DNA of 64,000 nucleotides from Henricia sp. BOLD:AAB3569. Lineage: Eukaryota; Echinodermata; Asteroidea; Spinulosida; Echinasteridae. The notes below the pieces were generated by a model. That model made no database searches. It saw nothing but the letters and a program-made list of their open reading frames with translations, and had not been told where the DNA came from. Below are positions 10,765 through 23,700 of the stretch, one piece after another; position 1 is the stretch's first letter; every line of letters starts with the position of its first letter. A program made the position numbers and the translations under genes. The DNA lies in NCBI GenBank assembly GCA_037783545.1, contig JBBELK010000057.1, positions 558,001 to 622,000 on the forward strand. Reading direction: 5' to 3'.

Positions 10765-13073
10765 TGTGAAAAATCCAACTTTGTAAATCTATGTTACCGG
10801 TACCTAATTTTGCAACTTGCATGTGGGAATAGCCCTTGTTAAAGCCTTTTAATACAGGGAGTTTTACCCAGTTTGTCTTCTGGGAATGTGGGCAAAAATT
10901 TAAAAATGTTCTTTGAATTTAAATATTTCTCTAAAATTTAAACTTTATTCGCAATTATTTGCCAAAACATTGAAAAATAACCCTAAACTCATTTATAATT
11001 TACAATTGCATGCATACATGAACTATTTAATCTTCATTTGCAAGAAACTTTTGACTTAATTTTTCAGATATGCCTTATCCTATGAACATAGTATTTTTAA
11101 AATTTGTGTCCATTATTCTGCACTTTCTCAAAAATTGTACCCCTAGAAGCTGCCGTTTAAGCTCCGAAATGTTAAAATTTTAAAAATTTGAACATTTTAA
11201 AATGTGATTATAGTAAAAAATCAACAAATTAATAAAGATAAAATGTTTGACAAGTTGACACACAAGTTACACCACTGATTGTAAAAATGATATTGTAAGG
11301 CAAGGTCAGTCAAAGTACATGTATTATCAGATTGAAGTTTGGTGAAGATTGGGCTCTACCGGTACATGTACATGTGTAGTGCAGGTAGTAAAGTAAAATC
11401 ATTCCAGATAGTCTAATAATACATGTACCATTGTGGTGGCTTTCTTCGCTCTCCAACGATCCTATAGTTGTTGAAAGTGTGGGTAGCAGTTAAATTGTGA
11501 AATTCTACAAAAACGTTGTAAAGATGTAATTTCAAACTCTGTTGCGTAGGATTGACATGAAGCAACTTTCCACAGAACTCAACCCGTGCAAAAGTTTGGT
11601 GACCTTGGCGGTGCCCTCGTGCGCACACGGTGTATTCATATCACGTGAATAGGGGATGGTTTTAATTGGCCAGCTACATTTATTTTAGCTCAGCTCCCCC
11701 GCACACGGTGAGATTTTGGCCACGCGAGGCAAAATAAAGCAAACATGTTAGGCAAAAAACGAAACAAAATTTCACCGCACACGTGTGCGGCGGGTTTAAA
11801 GAGGCTATGTCACGGTTTGCGCATGCGCCAAATCCTTTCATTTTTTGACATACACATAAAGTACGTGCTGGCTCAGATGAATGTACATGTAGTGCAATTT
11901 CGTTACACAACGCCATTGGTGCGTGTGCTATACATGTAGTTGTGTACATCGTGTACTTAGCACGTGCCGCACGGGCAGTGTGTAATTCGTTCATGAGTGT
12001 TTACCATATGCAGAATTCAACTACATTGTACTAGTACATGTACATTGTGTGCGTGCATTTGTTCGATTTGGCATCGCATGCCCCTCCCTCTAACAGTGGG
12101 CTTCAGATGACATTGTGTTGCTTGGGAAATAGCTGTACTACATGTAGGCTTTGCCCCGCATAAGCGACTGAAGTGAATGTTGATGAATGAAAGAAACGGC
12201 GCACATTATGATTTCCACTGGTAATTGAAAGCATACACCTGTACATGACAGGTCGAGAAAACTACCTTGTAGAAATTTCAGCCACATAGAGGCAGTACCG
12301 GTACTTCAGAAATTAATGAATGAATTATGCATCCAAAGATCGCCTACTTACAATGTACCGTATATATTCAATAAATTGTGAATTCTCATGAATTCAGACA
12401 AAATAATTTCACAGGATGATTACAGTACTATACACAGTCATTGTACCATTACCATCTTGATAACAAGTATTAAAGCTTAAGGATAATAATTCAGACATTT
12501 TGTTGGAGGGTAATTACCAAAGAAGTAGACTACCTTTAAAGATACATGTAGTATACATGATTGGTAAACTGTTACAAATAGTTTTATCCCCTGTGTGATT
12601 GAAGATATGCATGATTAAAACCAACCTGAGCAAAAACCAGCTCTGTACTTCGTCTAACTTTTGAGAAAACAGTAAAAAAAGGGTTTGCAGTCATTTCGCC
12701 CCAAAACCACTTCGCCCTGAATCACGGCCTGTGCACGAAGTGGCGTTTGGACGAAGTAGTGTTTGGACCAAGTGATTTGGGGCGAAATGGTTTTGGGGCG
12801 AATTGAGTTTTTGTCTCATGAGACAAAACTAATTCTTTTACTCATTTCTCAAAGACTATAGCACTTCAGACAAAACCATTTCAGGGGAAGTTTTCTACGG
12901 TCATCATGTTTAGATTGTGTAAGTTACCGGTAGGCATAAATCTGTGAACATTTCTGATTATCGAGATTACCAATGATGTATACTGCCTTTAAATGTGTAC
13001 CTGAAGTGGAAAACATGCAGAGTATGACGCAGAGTACAGATCTATTTATTCCTTCTTGTGCTTTCTCTCGCAG
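10765..13073 (+). promoter_or_regulatory. Upstream region of the scavenger receptor gene; E-box cluster, no gene seen
   Basis: No coding region is recognisable. The stretch around 11580-11980 is richer in CpG than its surroundings and holds three CACGTG E-boxes: TCACGTGA at 11641-11648, one near 11779, and one near 11962. The transcription start was not located. A palindromic MITE occupies 12691-12806. The remainder is A+T-rich sequence without visible structure, apart from a segment near 12245-12560 that resembles the repeat at 37130-37510. Confidence 0.2.
12691..12806. mobile_element. Palindromic MITE with TTCGCCCC arms
   Basis: TCATTTCGCCCCAAAACCAC pairs with ATGGTTTTGGGGCGAATTGA at the other end. 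Internal CACTTCGCCC/GGCGAAGTG-like copies give a multi-hairpin structure. Confidence 0.65.
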
Positions 13074-13087
13074 TGTGAATTGCTGCC

Positions 13088-13210
13088 ATGATAGGCTTTG
13101 GATACAAACGTCACATCATTGGAGTGATCACAGGATTGCTGCTAATCATATTGGGAGCTGTTGTGGTACCAGTTGGTTTTAATGCAGTCAAACATTTCTT
13201 GGTTAATAAG
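13088..13210 (+). CDS. Scavenger receptor exon 1 (residues 1-41)
   Basis: It encodes the start methionine, a basic cytoplasmic N-tail (MIGFGYKRH) and the first membrane span, rich in I, L, V and G. An in-frame TGA lies 12 bases before the ATG, which fixes the start. The donor GTACAT follows AAG. A pyrimidine tract plus CAG ending at 13073 looks like a splice acceptor, so the 5' UTR probably begins in an upstream exon that I could not find. Confidence 0.9.
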
Positions 13211-16200
13211 GTACATGTGTATACAGGGTGTCCTAAAAAAAAACTAAAAAAAAACCGAGATTAAAATATGATTTACTCAATAATTACTGCGAATTTTAGA
13301 AAATGGCAGGTACATGTACCATCCGTTTTATCATTGTATCATCTTTTATATGACACCAAGAAATTCAGAATACCTTCATGACAAGCACCAATGAATCAAA
13401 GCGACCATGTCAGAAATGGTTTTGTACCGGTACCAGATTAAGAATATTTTCATTGATATAAGAAAGAGATAAACGGAGCAAAAAGACAAATAATCACTTT
13501 GAAAATCCTTTACGTACATGTATTGCTCTCGTTGGAAACATGAAGGTGAAGGATTCAAGTGATGGGTTTTTAAAGTGATGGTTTGTGATGGACGCTCCTT
13601 GACAAACACTGAACTGAAGATCCGGGCATTCAATTACAAATGCCTAAGAAAACTGCTTCACATCTCCTACTTGGACATGTTGGAACACAAAACTAATGAG
13701 TACATGTACCCGTACGTGCAAAATCAAGTTGCCACCCTTGTTGGCCCACAAGAACCCCCGCTTGCAAATGGTACCAGTTAAGAGAAGAAAGCTGGCCTGG
13801 TTTGGACACAGACACACATTATTCGCCACGACATCCTCTAGACGATCCTCCAAGGCACCTTGGAGGTCGACAGAAGAAAAGTTGGGTGACGAATATGGAA
13901 GAGTTGACAGACCCGAGTACGTCAAAACTACCACAGCCAAAGGAAGATGGTAGACACTTTCTGCAGATTCTCCAGTATCCCCAACAGCCTTCGAATAAGC
14001 ACTGGTCCGTTGGCCAAATGACAGTTAAATTCATCCCGGGCCAGTTGGAAAGCCTCCCTGAATGGTCCGGCTGTCCAGTTGAAATAAAACTTGTACTAGG
14101 GAAAATTTCATGACTACCAAATTTTCCTAATTTTTTTACTCAAATGTGGTTATTGCAAACATTAAAGGGTCGACTGTGTGTAAAAATAACAACCGGAAAT
14201 TTGAACTGGGCCACTTGAAATGAAGACGGGGCCAGTGAAGACTTAAGCCAACTGGCCCTGTTGGCCTATTGGGAAAAAAGTTAAGGGCAAACGCTGCCCC
14301 AATGATTGGTTAGGTCTCGGGATCAGTGACAGTGATGATGATGGTTTCGTCTTTTTGTCTTTTATGCCAAAAAACCTGTTCATAATCTTGTACAAAGCTA
14401 TTTTTGACAGGGTCTTTTTGAACTATTGGTGCTCAGTCATCCATGAAGGTATATTCTGGATTTCTTGGTGTCATCATAAGAAAGAGGACATGGTGATGAA
14501 ACGGATTGTAGTTGCCATTTTTCAAAATCTGCAGTAATTACCGTGTAATTAGCAATTTGATTTCGGTTTCCTTTTTTTCTAGGACACCCTGTAGTAGCCA
14601 TTTGTATTTTCAAACGGTTTTGAATGACGTGTACATGTACGGGGTACCAGTAGGCCGCCATAGAAGTTAGGGATCCAATAGCTTCATTCTCTGGCCAAGT
14701 ACCGCAAGTGGGAACAATCATACATGTACATGTACCGGTATGGCCAAGAGGTGTCTAATAGTAATAACCTCTCGTGATAATCTGACGAAAGTCTCAACAA
14801 CTGAGAATGCGATTTGGCTTGCGTCAGGAAGAATGAATATTAATTAGATTTGTTTTCCCCTACCCAACATAACTTGATTAGCACTGTATACTCGGTGCTT
14901 TCCCGAGACACATTGAGAAAACTCACGACCTCCTGCATACTAGCCAAATGTCTTAACAACTCGACCACTGAGCTGGCCGGTTTGAATCATTTGGCTACTG
15001 ATGCTGATGAGAGAATGCAATTTGGCTTGGGTCGGGGAAAATTAATATTACGGTAAAGTCTCAACTGGCAAATATGTAGGCCACATGTATTTAAAGCTCT
15101 TTCTGATATATATACATGTAAAGCTCCTTTTTCGAAGTCCCGAATGTTATTTTATTAATTGCATTTGTGTACTGCACTGGTTGTTGCACTCTCTTAATAT
15201 ACGTAGGTCGAAGGCCCGCAGTTCAGTCACTTTAAGAGAGCTATAATCACGATGAGTTTGATGTAAATTTTGCTTCTTGTAAACTGGGCTCAAAAAGAAA
15301 CATAATTTTTCACATGGTCATATCTTAAAATCCTGTCCATCCAAATGAACCAAAATGACACACCGGATTACATCAGTATTCTACTCTAAACACATGTCAT
15401 TAACAAAGCAGTTGCCCAACTCACAGAACTGAAAAATGCACTGGCATGGAACCGCTTGCTGCATTACATGTCATGCCACAGTAGTTCAATTGGAAGAGCA
15501 GAACATTGAACTCTTACTATGGTGCTCTTGTTCTCCGGATCTCAATCCGATTAAACAACTGTGGCATGAGCTCGGGCGACGTGTTTCGGCAAGGGACAAT
15601 CCGCCTGCACAAACACTCAGAGCAGCGCTACAGGAAGAGTGGAACAATCTCCCCCAAGCCTGCATCAAAAACCTGGTGGACAGCATGCATAGCAGATGCA
15701 CTGAATGCTTAAGCACATGGTGGACACACACACTATTGATGTCTGTGTTTGGGTAACTGACAGATTATTACACTGAACTGCTTACCTTGTTCCATAGTTG
15801 ACTGAACAATTGCATCCCTTTCGCGAGAATGGAATCACCCAAATAAACACAAAAAACGCCCCCTCTAGCTCATGTGATCTAGCCCTATGACCCCAGGTCA
15901 TGCCATGTGGCCCAACAATCATCCTCACTTTTCATTTGGCTTCACCCTGGCCAGACGTACTTCTGTAGTGCTCCAGTGTTCAGCCAATTTCGAGATCGGA
16001 TTTCTGATAGTCTTCCGGAGAGAGTCTCCTTCAGATTCTACCCACGCTTCCAATTCCCTACCAGTTCTCCTGACAAACGAAGCGATTCTGGGACGGATTT
16101 CACCTCTATATCCTTTTAATAGATTGTGCGAATTTCAGTTCCGGATTCACACGTAGTATCGGCCTGACCCGACGCCATGTTAGCGTTGGGATCCGGCCTC

Positions 16201-19200
16201 TGTGTACTCGGGTGTAAGAATACAGTTTTGTCGATGTGTTTACGCCACTGCTTTTCCTTAACCCTTGCTCTTGATAGTTCTCGGGAGCGTTCAGTATCGA
16301 ACAGTTCGACACTTGGTTAAGATTTTTTTGGCAGCTTCAGCGGCGTGCATTTCCACCTGGTACCACCCCCGCCTCGGCGCGTTGCAATTCAGTACTGCTT
16401 GCGCCCTTTCCCTGGTTCGCTCCTCTGCGAGGGGCAGGCTTCGTCGGAGCTGGCATGGCGGGTGGGGCCGATCTCTGGGACAACCCCCAAGTAGGCTTAC
16501 CTTCCTACAGCACGCGGAACAACTCTGGAGAGCGTAACCGCTCCTCCGACATGCGTCCCACCTGCTAGCTCCTGCGGGGAGCGCGGAGCTGACGTGGTGG
16601 GCGGGGCCAGTGGCTCAAGTCGTTCCCCATGGAAGCTTGCCTTCCCACAGCACGCCGGAGAATCTGGCCTCATAACGCACGACCCGTGCGGGAGCCGGCT
16701 GGTTTGTGGTGCAGACTTCCGCGGTGCCCGCACCGACGGTAAAGTTCCTAGTGGCCCGTTCCCCCCTCAGCCGGTGGTATGGCTGTCGGGGGCGCCACCC
16801 CACGAACCGCTAAGGGATGCTCGGTGCAGCATCCATTACAACCCATGACCAGACCTGGTGGACTAGACGGCGCTGCCCCGGCAATCGCCGCAGCAGCCGC
16901 CGTACGTAGCTGCAACACGGCTACACGTCCTGTGCACTGGGCTCCTGATCTTATCGTCCGGGAAGACTCCTGGGACCTTATTCACAAAGCGCTCTTAGGG
17001 CTCGCCAGTCCCTCTTAGTAATTTACGTGGTATTCACCATCCCTTCGTAAATTTTAAGAGCGTGCGTAGCGTCATCGTAACTTGCGGGAAGTCTGAGCTC
17101 CCTTAACGTCCACTTTAGTCTAAGAGATTGTTCATCGCGTTTATTTTTCCCGTAATTTTATCCAACGTGTCGTTTTTGCACTTCAAAGTGTTTTGTAGTT
17201 AAAGAGGAAGAATCCCCCTTGACGAAAATCCAGCATTTAGGCTTTTTTTGATAGTCCAAACATCCCTTTTGCCGACGTGGATTTTTATTATTTTTTAATT
17301 GTCGGTTTTAAAGGGATAAATTGCAAGCAAAAGTGCGCTTTTCGAAAATGAGATTTTCGCGATTTCTGAAACGCTCATTAGGTATTCATGATATGCGCGT
17401 GACCCCGTGACGCAATCCTGAGAAAGAGAAGTCAACACGATTGTTAGCTCCATACGTTTACACGCAAAAAACTTGGAAAACCGTCTCTGTTAGATGGTGT
17501 TTTTTTAAGAATTTTGTTGGTCCAACATGTCCAAAAAGCCAGATATATGCCCAGTAGCTGCGTGGTTGTATGTTTTACCAGACACTATGAAAAAAAAAAC
17601 AGCAGAAAGATTTTCTTTTCTATTACCAAGAGAGAAAAAAATTAGTCGCTCATTCTAACTTGTAACGGCCGATGTAACACGTGGGAACTATACGGCCCGC
17701 AGGGAACCGTGCAATGCTGCAGACAGACCACTGTGAATGCCGTTCGTTCCGTGACAAAACCACCCGTCGCAATGCACCAGTATATATTTGCTTCAATAGA
17801 GCTTATTGTGAGCCACAATTACACCGTTTTTTTTCACAAAACAGGTAATAGTAGATTGTTGTCAATCTACTATTGTTGTATTTTGAATTACAAGGACAAA
17901 ACAGGCATGATAAACATTCACTTCGTGTATTTTCCATTCAATACTGCACAGGCCGTTTTGTATGTTTCTCAGGATGACGTAAAAACAATGTTGATAAACA
18001 GACCAAGTGACCTAGAGCGTTTCAGAATTTTGGGTGAAGAGGGTCGGAACTGCTTTACGTTTTAACACATACACCTCCATGATAAACAGAAAAACTCAAA
18101 AAATGTGGAAGGGGGATTCTAGCTGTTTAACCTCAACGAGGCCAACCAGCTTGTCCACTTCATCTACGCTAAAGTTTGCTTTGCGTGCACGTTTCTGCTT
18201 TTTCTTGGACCCTGCCATCTTTTCAGTGCTTAGTCCCTTGATCTGTAGAGAATGTGTTCATGCAAGGCAGTCGGGCGCCGCCCTAAATAAGTTTGCATTG
18301 CGTAACACCGTCATCGTAAATAATGCCCCGGACCATCAGATCTTATTTAACGACCACGCAAGTTGAGATCTCGGTAAGTGCATGTTATGAAGGCTTCATG
18401 AATACCACTTAGTACGCTCTCAAAGCCCTCGCAAAGTCCTCGTAACTTCTTCGTAAGTCACTCTTAGTGAGCAAATTTAAGAGCGCTTCGTGAATAAGGC
18501 CCCTGGAGTGTAGGGGAGACAGAGAGCTGTCCACTTCGGAGCGTATTTCGGCCTGGTCGGCCGCACGCAGCCCCTGGACATCCCCTAGCATGGACCCCGC
18601 AGGCGCCTCAATGGCGTTCCGGCGTGGGTACACACACGGGTCTCTCCTCGCGAGCGGTTCTCCGCTTGCCGAGATCTCCCCCGCACACTCGATAAGCACT
18701 GTGCCGTGTTCCCTAGCGAGGTATGCCCTTCTTCGGAGGGCGACGGCGACGGATCCAATAGTTTTCGGTCCGTTCGACTTGGGCCCGCAATGTCTTGCGG
18801 AAACCCTGTCCTTATGCCATGGCAGGTGGACACCAGTCCTGTCCTGCTCGAACCTCGCCCGGGGCTCCACCACCCCCGGAACCCATGTACCATCCCAGGT
18901 TGCTACAGGGTCTACACCGGGGCGGCGGACTTTCAGGCTCCCAAGGGGTTCCCGTTGGGACCCCTTGATCGTTGGTGCTTGGACCGTAGATCCGATCATC
19001 CCAACAAGGATCCTGTTTGGAAGCGACCGCTCGTCGCTTCCAGATTTCGAGACCAGTTGTCCCTGAGTCAATCTGTCCCGACCGCCCGTACGGCTGAGGA
19101 AACGGGGAGCATTCCGGCCGCCGACGTACTCGGTCTTGGGTCGTTAGCAAAGCTGTTGTGGGGCATCCCTTATGCCCACAGAATGCCGCCTCCTTTCCTG

Positions 19201-20677
19201 CAAGGACCTCCTCAGGAGGACTTGTCTCTTTCCTAGGAAGCCTCCCGTGGATGCTTATGCTGGTCACCCTCGATCGCAGGCAGTCCTTGAGTAACGTGGC
19301 CTCGTCAGTTGTTCGTACGAGCCCACTCTCATGGCGGCCTTCTTGGCCTGCCAGTCGGGGGCATCCGAGGCCTTTCGCAGGCGCATTCCCGTCTTCGGAA
19401 TATGCCAGCGCGCCCCTCCGTTCTCGGTTCTTGGACTGGCGGATGAGGCCGAAGCGAGATAAGGCCAGGAAAGAAGGTCGCTTTTATTAGCGACCCCGCC
19501 CAGTGGACTAGGGCAGTAGAGCGTCCGCCACCCTTTGGTGGGTGCTCCAAGTCCGTCCAGGCGGAGTAGGTAGAGCGGTGCTGCCTCCACCCAATCCGAT
19601 CACACTCAATCCTGTAGCTATGTCTCGGCTATGGTCAGGACCGCCCGATCCCGCCTTCCAAGGTCAACAGACCGCGGAAGGCGAAGCAGGGCTGTAACAG
19701 TTGGTCTACGGACCGTCGATTTTACACTCCTTGGCGGCCGCCGAGGTCTCTGCGCCCGGGAGGGGCCCCTTTCTCCCGGGCCCATCGGTTATGGTGGTCA
19801 GCAATCGGGGGATACCGCCTAGTCGACGACTTCAGGTCTTTTCCGCTCCCTCCAGAGGGGAACTGTGAGCATTACCCGCCCCACAGCAAGATATGTACGT
19901 CTTTGTTGTCGGGCCAAACGTAGTGAGGATGATTGTTGGGCCACATGGCATGACCTGGGGTCATAGGGCTAGACCACATGAGCTACAGGGGGTGTTTTTT
20001 GTGTTTATTTGGGTGATTTTATTCTCGAGAAAGGAATGCAATTGTTCAGTCGACTATATGGACAGGTAAGCAGGCTTCAGTATAAATAATCTGAGAAACA
20101 CTGTTTCGTAACATTACCTTCATTTCAATTTGTTTCGACTTCTTCACGTGCCTTGGCCTTAAACTCTATGTTGCCGAAATTTCCAGGCTGTCACATGTGA
20201 TACAGCAAGCGGTTCCATGCCAGTGCATTTTTAAGTTCTGTCAGTTGGGCAACTGCTTGGTTACTGACATGTGTTTAGAGTAGAGTATTGAAGTAATCCG
20301 GTGTGTCATTTTGGTTCATTTTGATGGACAGGATTTTAAGATATGACCATGTGAAAAATTATAAGTTTCTTTTTGAGCCCAGTTTACATATTGTGTATGG
20401 TGCCAATTAATTGTAAGTAATTGGTGGTGCCAGAAAACGGGCACAAACAATGGAAACTCAAAAAGTGTTTACCGGCCCGGTAGTTATATTTTGGTACACA
20501 CATGTACAATGCAGGGGCAGATCCAGGAATTTTTCCAGGAGGGGGTTTTGCCACCAGGGAGGAGTTTTGCCCGTCAGATTTTTTATGTCAGCTCGTTTCG
20601 GACAGGCGGACACACAAAAAATGCATTAAATTATTTTGTTTGGTGTCGGAGCAGCTAGGAGGGGAGGGGGGGGGAGG

Positions 20678-20720
<43 letters not shown>

Positions 20721-23700
20721 GACGGGTTGACGGGGGGGGGGGGGGGTTGACGGGTTGACGGGTTGACGGGTTGACCCCCAAAACCTCCCCTCTGGATCCG
20801 CGCCTGCAATGTACATGTACATGTAGTATGAAACCAAAAGCTCGGGTTCGAATTTTGATTACATCAAGTACATGTACTTGTTTTTGCTCAAATTAAATGA
20901 ACTGAAAATCCACTATTTTATTTTGAACTCGTAGTTGATGGTTCTGGAACCATCATCCTTGGTGTACAATATCTGGAAGGAACCTCCCTTCATCATCTAC
21001 TGGAAGTTTTACTTCTTTGATGTTGCCAACCCCAGTGAGATAGTAAAAGGGGCCAAACCAAGTGTCGTACAAAGAGGCCCATACGTGTACAGGTAGAGTA
21101 TAGAGTTCTTTCCACTTGTATGTATTGTACCAAGTGTGAAAAAAGTCCTACTTTTGATCCTAAGGGTGTTTCTTTAGCACACTAACATGACTAAAGCACA
21201 CGTTTTTGCTGGCCTATAATTAAAGCTTGACGCAGTTTACTGACTGATGTTCAGAGTAGTTTTTTTGGTCACCGAATCACCGAAAACATGACCCTTACAG
21301 AAATCTTCCAAGCTTGCGGCAAGCTTGCAGACAAGCTTGTCTGCAAGCTTGCAAGGTTCCAAAAATGCAAATGAGGGCAAGCTTGCTGCAAGCTTGCTGC
21401 AAGCTTGCTGCAAGCTTGCTGCAAGCTTGCCGCAAGCTTGCAGACAAGCTTGCCTACCTGCTCACAAGCAAGCTTGTGGCAAGCTTGCCATAAGCTCGCA
21501 GCAAGCTTGCCGTATAGCTTGCCGCAAGCTTGCCGCAAGCTTGCCGCAAGCTTGCCGCAAGCTTGCCGCAAGCTTGCCGCAAGCTTGCCGCAAGCTTGCC
21601 TACTGTACATGCGTACCTACCGCTCGCCAGCAAGCTTGCCCCAAACTTGCAAAGATTGGAATTTTTGAAATTTTGCAAGCTAATATATGTGCCGCAGGGA
21701 CAACTTAGACAAATTTGAAGCTTTTGAGTAAACCTAACAAGATAAAACTGCATGTTCCTTGCTCTATATGAGCAGCTGAAAGGAATGCATTAATCATGTT
21801 AATTGCTAAAAAATAAAACTCAGTCCTACAAAATGAATTTAGGCATAAATCAGAGGTGTTATGAGAATATCACAGTACACATGCAAAACCAAGGACATGA
21901 TCGATTGAGAAGTGCATGGCTATCCTGATACATGTACATGTATCACAGCATCTTTTTTTCTGCTTAATTTAAGCTAAACTAACTGCTTAATTTTTATGTC
22001 AAATTTACACTTCCTGACACTGATACCTAGTGATATTTGTAAGTAAAATAATTATCTAAGACTAAATAAAACTGTTCTGGCTAGTGTCCTACCATGAACA
22101 ATGTTGTTCATTATATGTGAACATGATAATGAACAATACAATGGTTTGTCTATACACATACATGTAGGCCTACATGTAGCTCCATAGTCCATGGTCTACA
22201 CAAGAAACAAATGGATCCTGCTCTGATCTGTGGCCAAATATCCATAAAATAAACTCTTCATTGTTTCAGTTTTGTTAATTTGTGCAAGTATTACCTTAGT
22301 AAAGTAAAAAGAGGCCTGATAAAGCTGATTTCAGATGAGAAATATCACCACATTTGGATTTCCAACCCTTGCAACACTTTCAAACCAGCATGCAGTTACA
22401 AAAGTCTGGTTCCAGCTGCTACTGTATGCTCACTTGTTTAATGTTGGAGTCGGGGAACCAGAGATAGTGTATATCCCTAGACTGGTTCTCAATCTTCATT
22501 GTTAAAAGTGTAGGAGATTAGGCAAATAAATGGAACCTGGCATTGCATTAATTTTTTTCTTTTTTTTGGTCTAAACAAATAAAAGTAAAAAGGTTCAATA
22601 ATTTGATTATCAACTAGTCTTATTTATGTTGCTATAAGCTGGAAGCTTGTTTGTTTTCCAAACAAGTTTGGACATTACTGTATGGACTACAGAACTTAAG
22701 GATTTATATTTTTCTTTCTAATTAAGGCAATTATTTGTTGCAGATCTAGAAATTAATTTATATGAAGAAAAGGTTTACAAAAACATTTGTAAAAAAATGC
22801 TATTGAATTGAGAAAATGCAATTATAAAAAACATGGATTATTATACGTAGGAAATTATTATAGGAAATTTTTTCTCATCAGGCACATGTATGCAAGCTAG
22901 CTGCAAGCTTGTACGCACACACACACACACACACACTTGATATAGCTTGCTGCAAGCTCGCAGGCACACATACTAGCTTGCTGCAAGCTTGCAGACTCAC
23001 GTGCAAGCTTGCTGCAAGCTTGCACATGGCCTGCAAGTTTGCTGCAAGTTTGCTTCAAGCTTGCTGCAAGCTTGCAGGCCACGTGCAAGCTTGTGGCAAG
23101 CTTGCAGGCACACATGCAAGCTTGCGGCAAGCTTGCAGCAAGCTTGCAAGCTTGCCGCTAGCTTGTGCACAAGCTTGCACACAAGACTGCAATTTTGTAC
23201 AAGCTTGCGGCAAGCTTAATAAGCTTGCAGCAATCTAATTACAAGCTAATTAATGCAAGCTTGCGTCAAGCTTACATTTCTGTAAGGGGCACCTTGGCAC
23301 CGTGAAAACATTCACGCCATAACACCAGCACCTTGACTTCTCGAGATATGATCGACTAGAGCATCTCTAATTGGCCACAAACTATTACGGGAGTAAATCT
23401 GCGACAGAGGGGTTGCAATGTCTTGACTAATCGAACGATCAGAAGCAACTGAGAGCACGAAAAACAAAATAACGCGTTATGTGCATAGCAACAAAGCAAA
23501 ACGCCCATACCGGTATCTAACAAAGTGCACCTGAACCTGTCATTTACACTCGCACTCTTCTTCTTCTCGAGTGATCTCCTAAAGGGATCTGTTGCTGAGA
23601 TTAGCTGACTTAAGTCGTTGCCCTGTAGCCACCTAGGATATTAACAAAGGCTGTAAATTGAGTTGTTAGACTTGTCTCGGAGGTTTAGTTTACGGGGAAG

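Larger units (their letters stand above)
13224..14591. mobile_element. Mariner-type element (CAGGGTGTCC ends) in intron 1
   Basis: The ends CAGGGTGTCC and GGACACCCTG are flanked by TA on both sides (13222-13223 and 14592-14593), the target site of Tc1/mariner transposons. The imperfect inverted repeats extend about 200 bases (ACACCAAGAAAT against ATTTCTTGGTGT). The interior holds a LINE fragment and another repeat instead of a transposase. Confidence 0.8.
15795..20070. mobile_element. Second inverted-repeat element nested in the Tc1-like transposon
   Basis: The ends TTGACTGAACAATTGCATCC and its mirror pair for about 130 bases, to CATGTGGCCCAACAATCATC (15903-15925) against GATGATTGTTGGGCCACATG (19927-19946). 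The interior is strikingly G+C-rich for this locus. No transposase or polymerase motif was recognised, although several long overlapping frames exist on both strands, as expected from G+C-rich sequence. Confidence 0.65.
15282..20384. mobile_element. Tc1-like transposon with long TIRs, 5.1 kb, containing nested insertions
   Basis: Inverted repeats of about 190 bases start AACTGGGCTCAAAAAGAAAC at the left and end ...AGCCCAGTT at the right, flanked by TA (15280-15281 and 20385-20386). Pairing continues to the segment GCATGGAACCGCTTGCTG near 15464. A Tc1 transposase remnant follows the left repeat. The bulk of the interior (15795-20070) belongs to a second inverted-repeat element, which is itself interrupted at 16973-18502. 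Confidence 0.85.

Noticed and set aside
17709-18366. Two frames of 110-118 residues inside the Harbinger-like element as its transposase or Myb-like gene
   Set aside because: No DDE or Myb motif could be seen; left as unidentified.
18409-19267. Overlapping frames of 150-220 residues on both strands
   Set aside because: They lie in a G+C-rich transposon core where stops are rare. No domain motif was recognised and both strands are equally open, so none is called as a gene.
21269-21753. Several open frames reading KLAASLPQAC-type repeats on both strands
   Set aside because: They are translations of the 11-bp palindromic array, open in many frames at once because the unit lacks stops.
23290-23700. 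A full LTR for the BEL element
   Set aside because: No second matching copy was found, so LTR limits cannot be supported.
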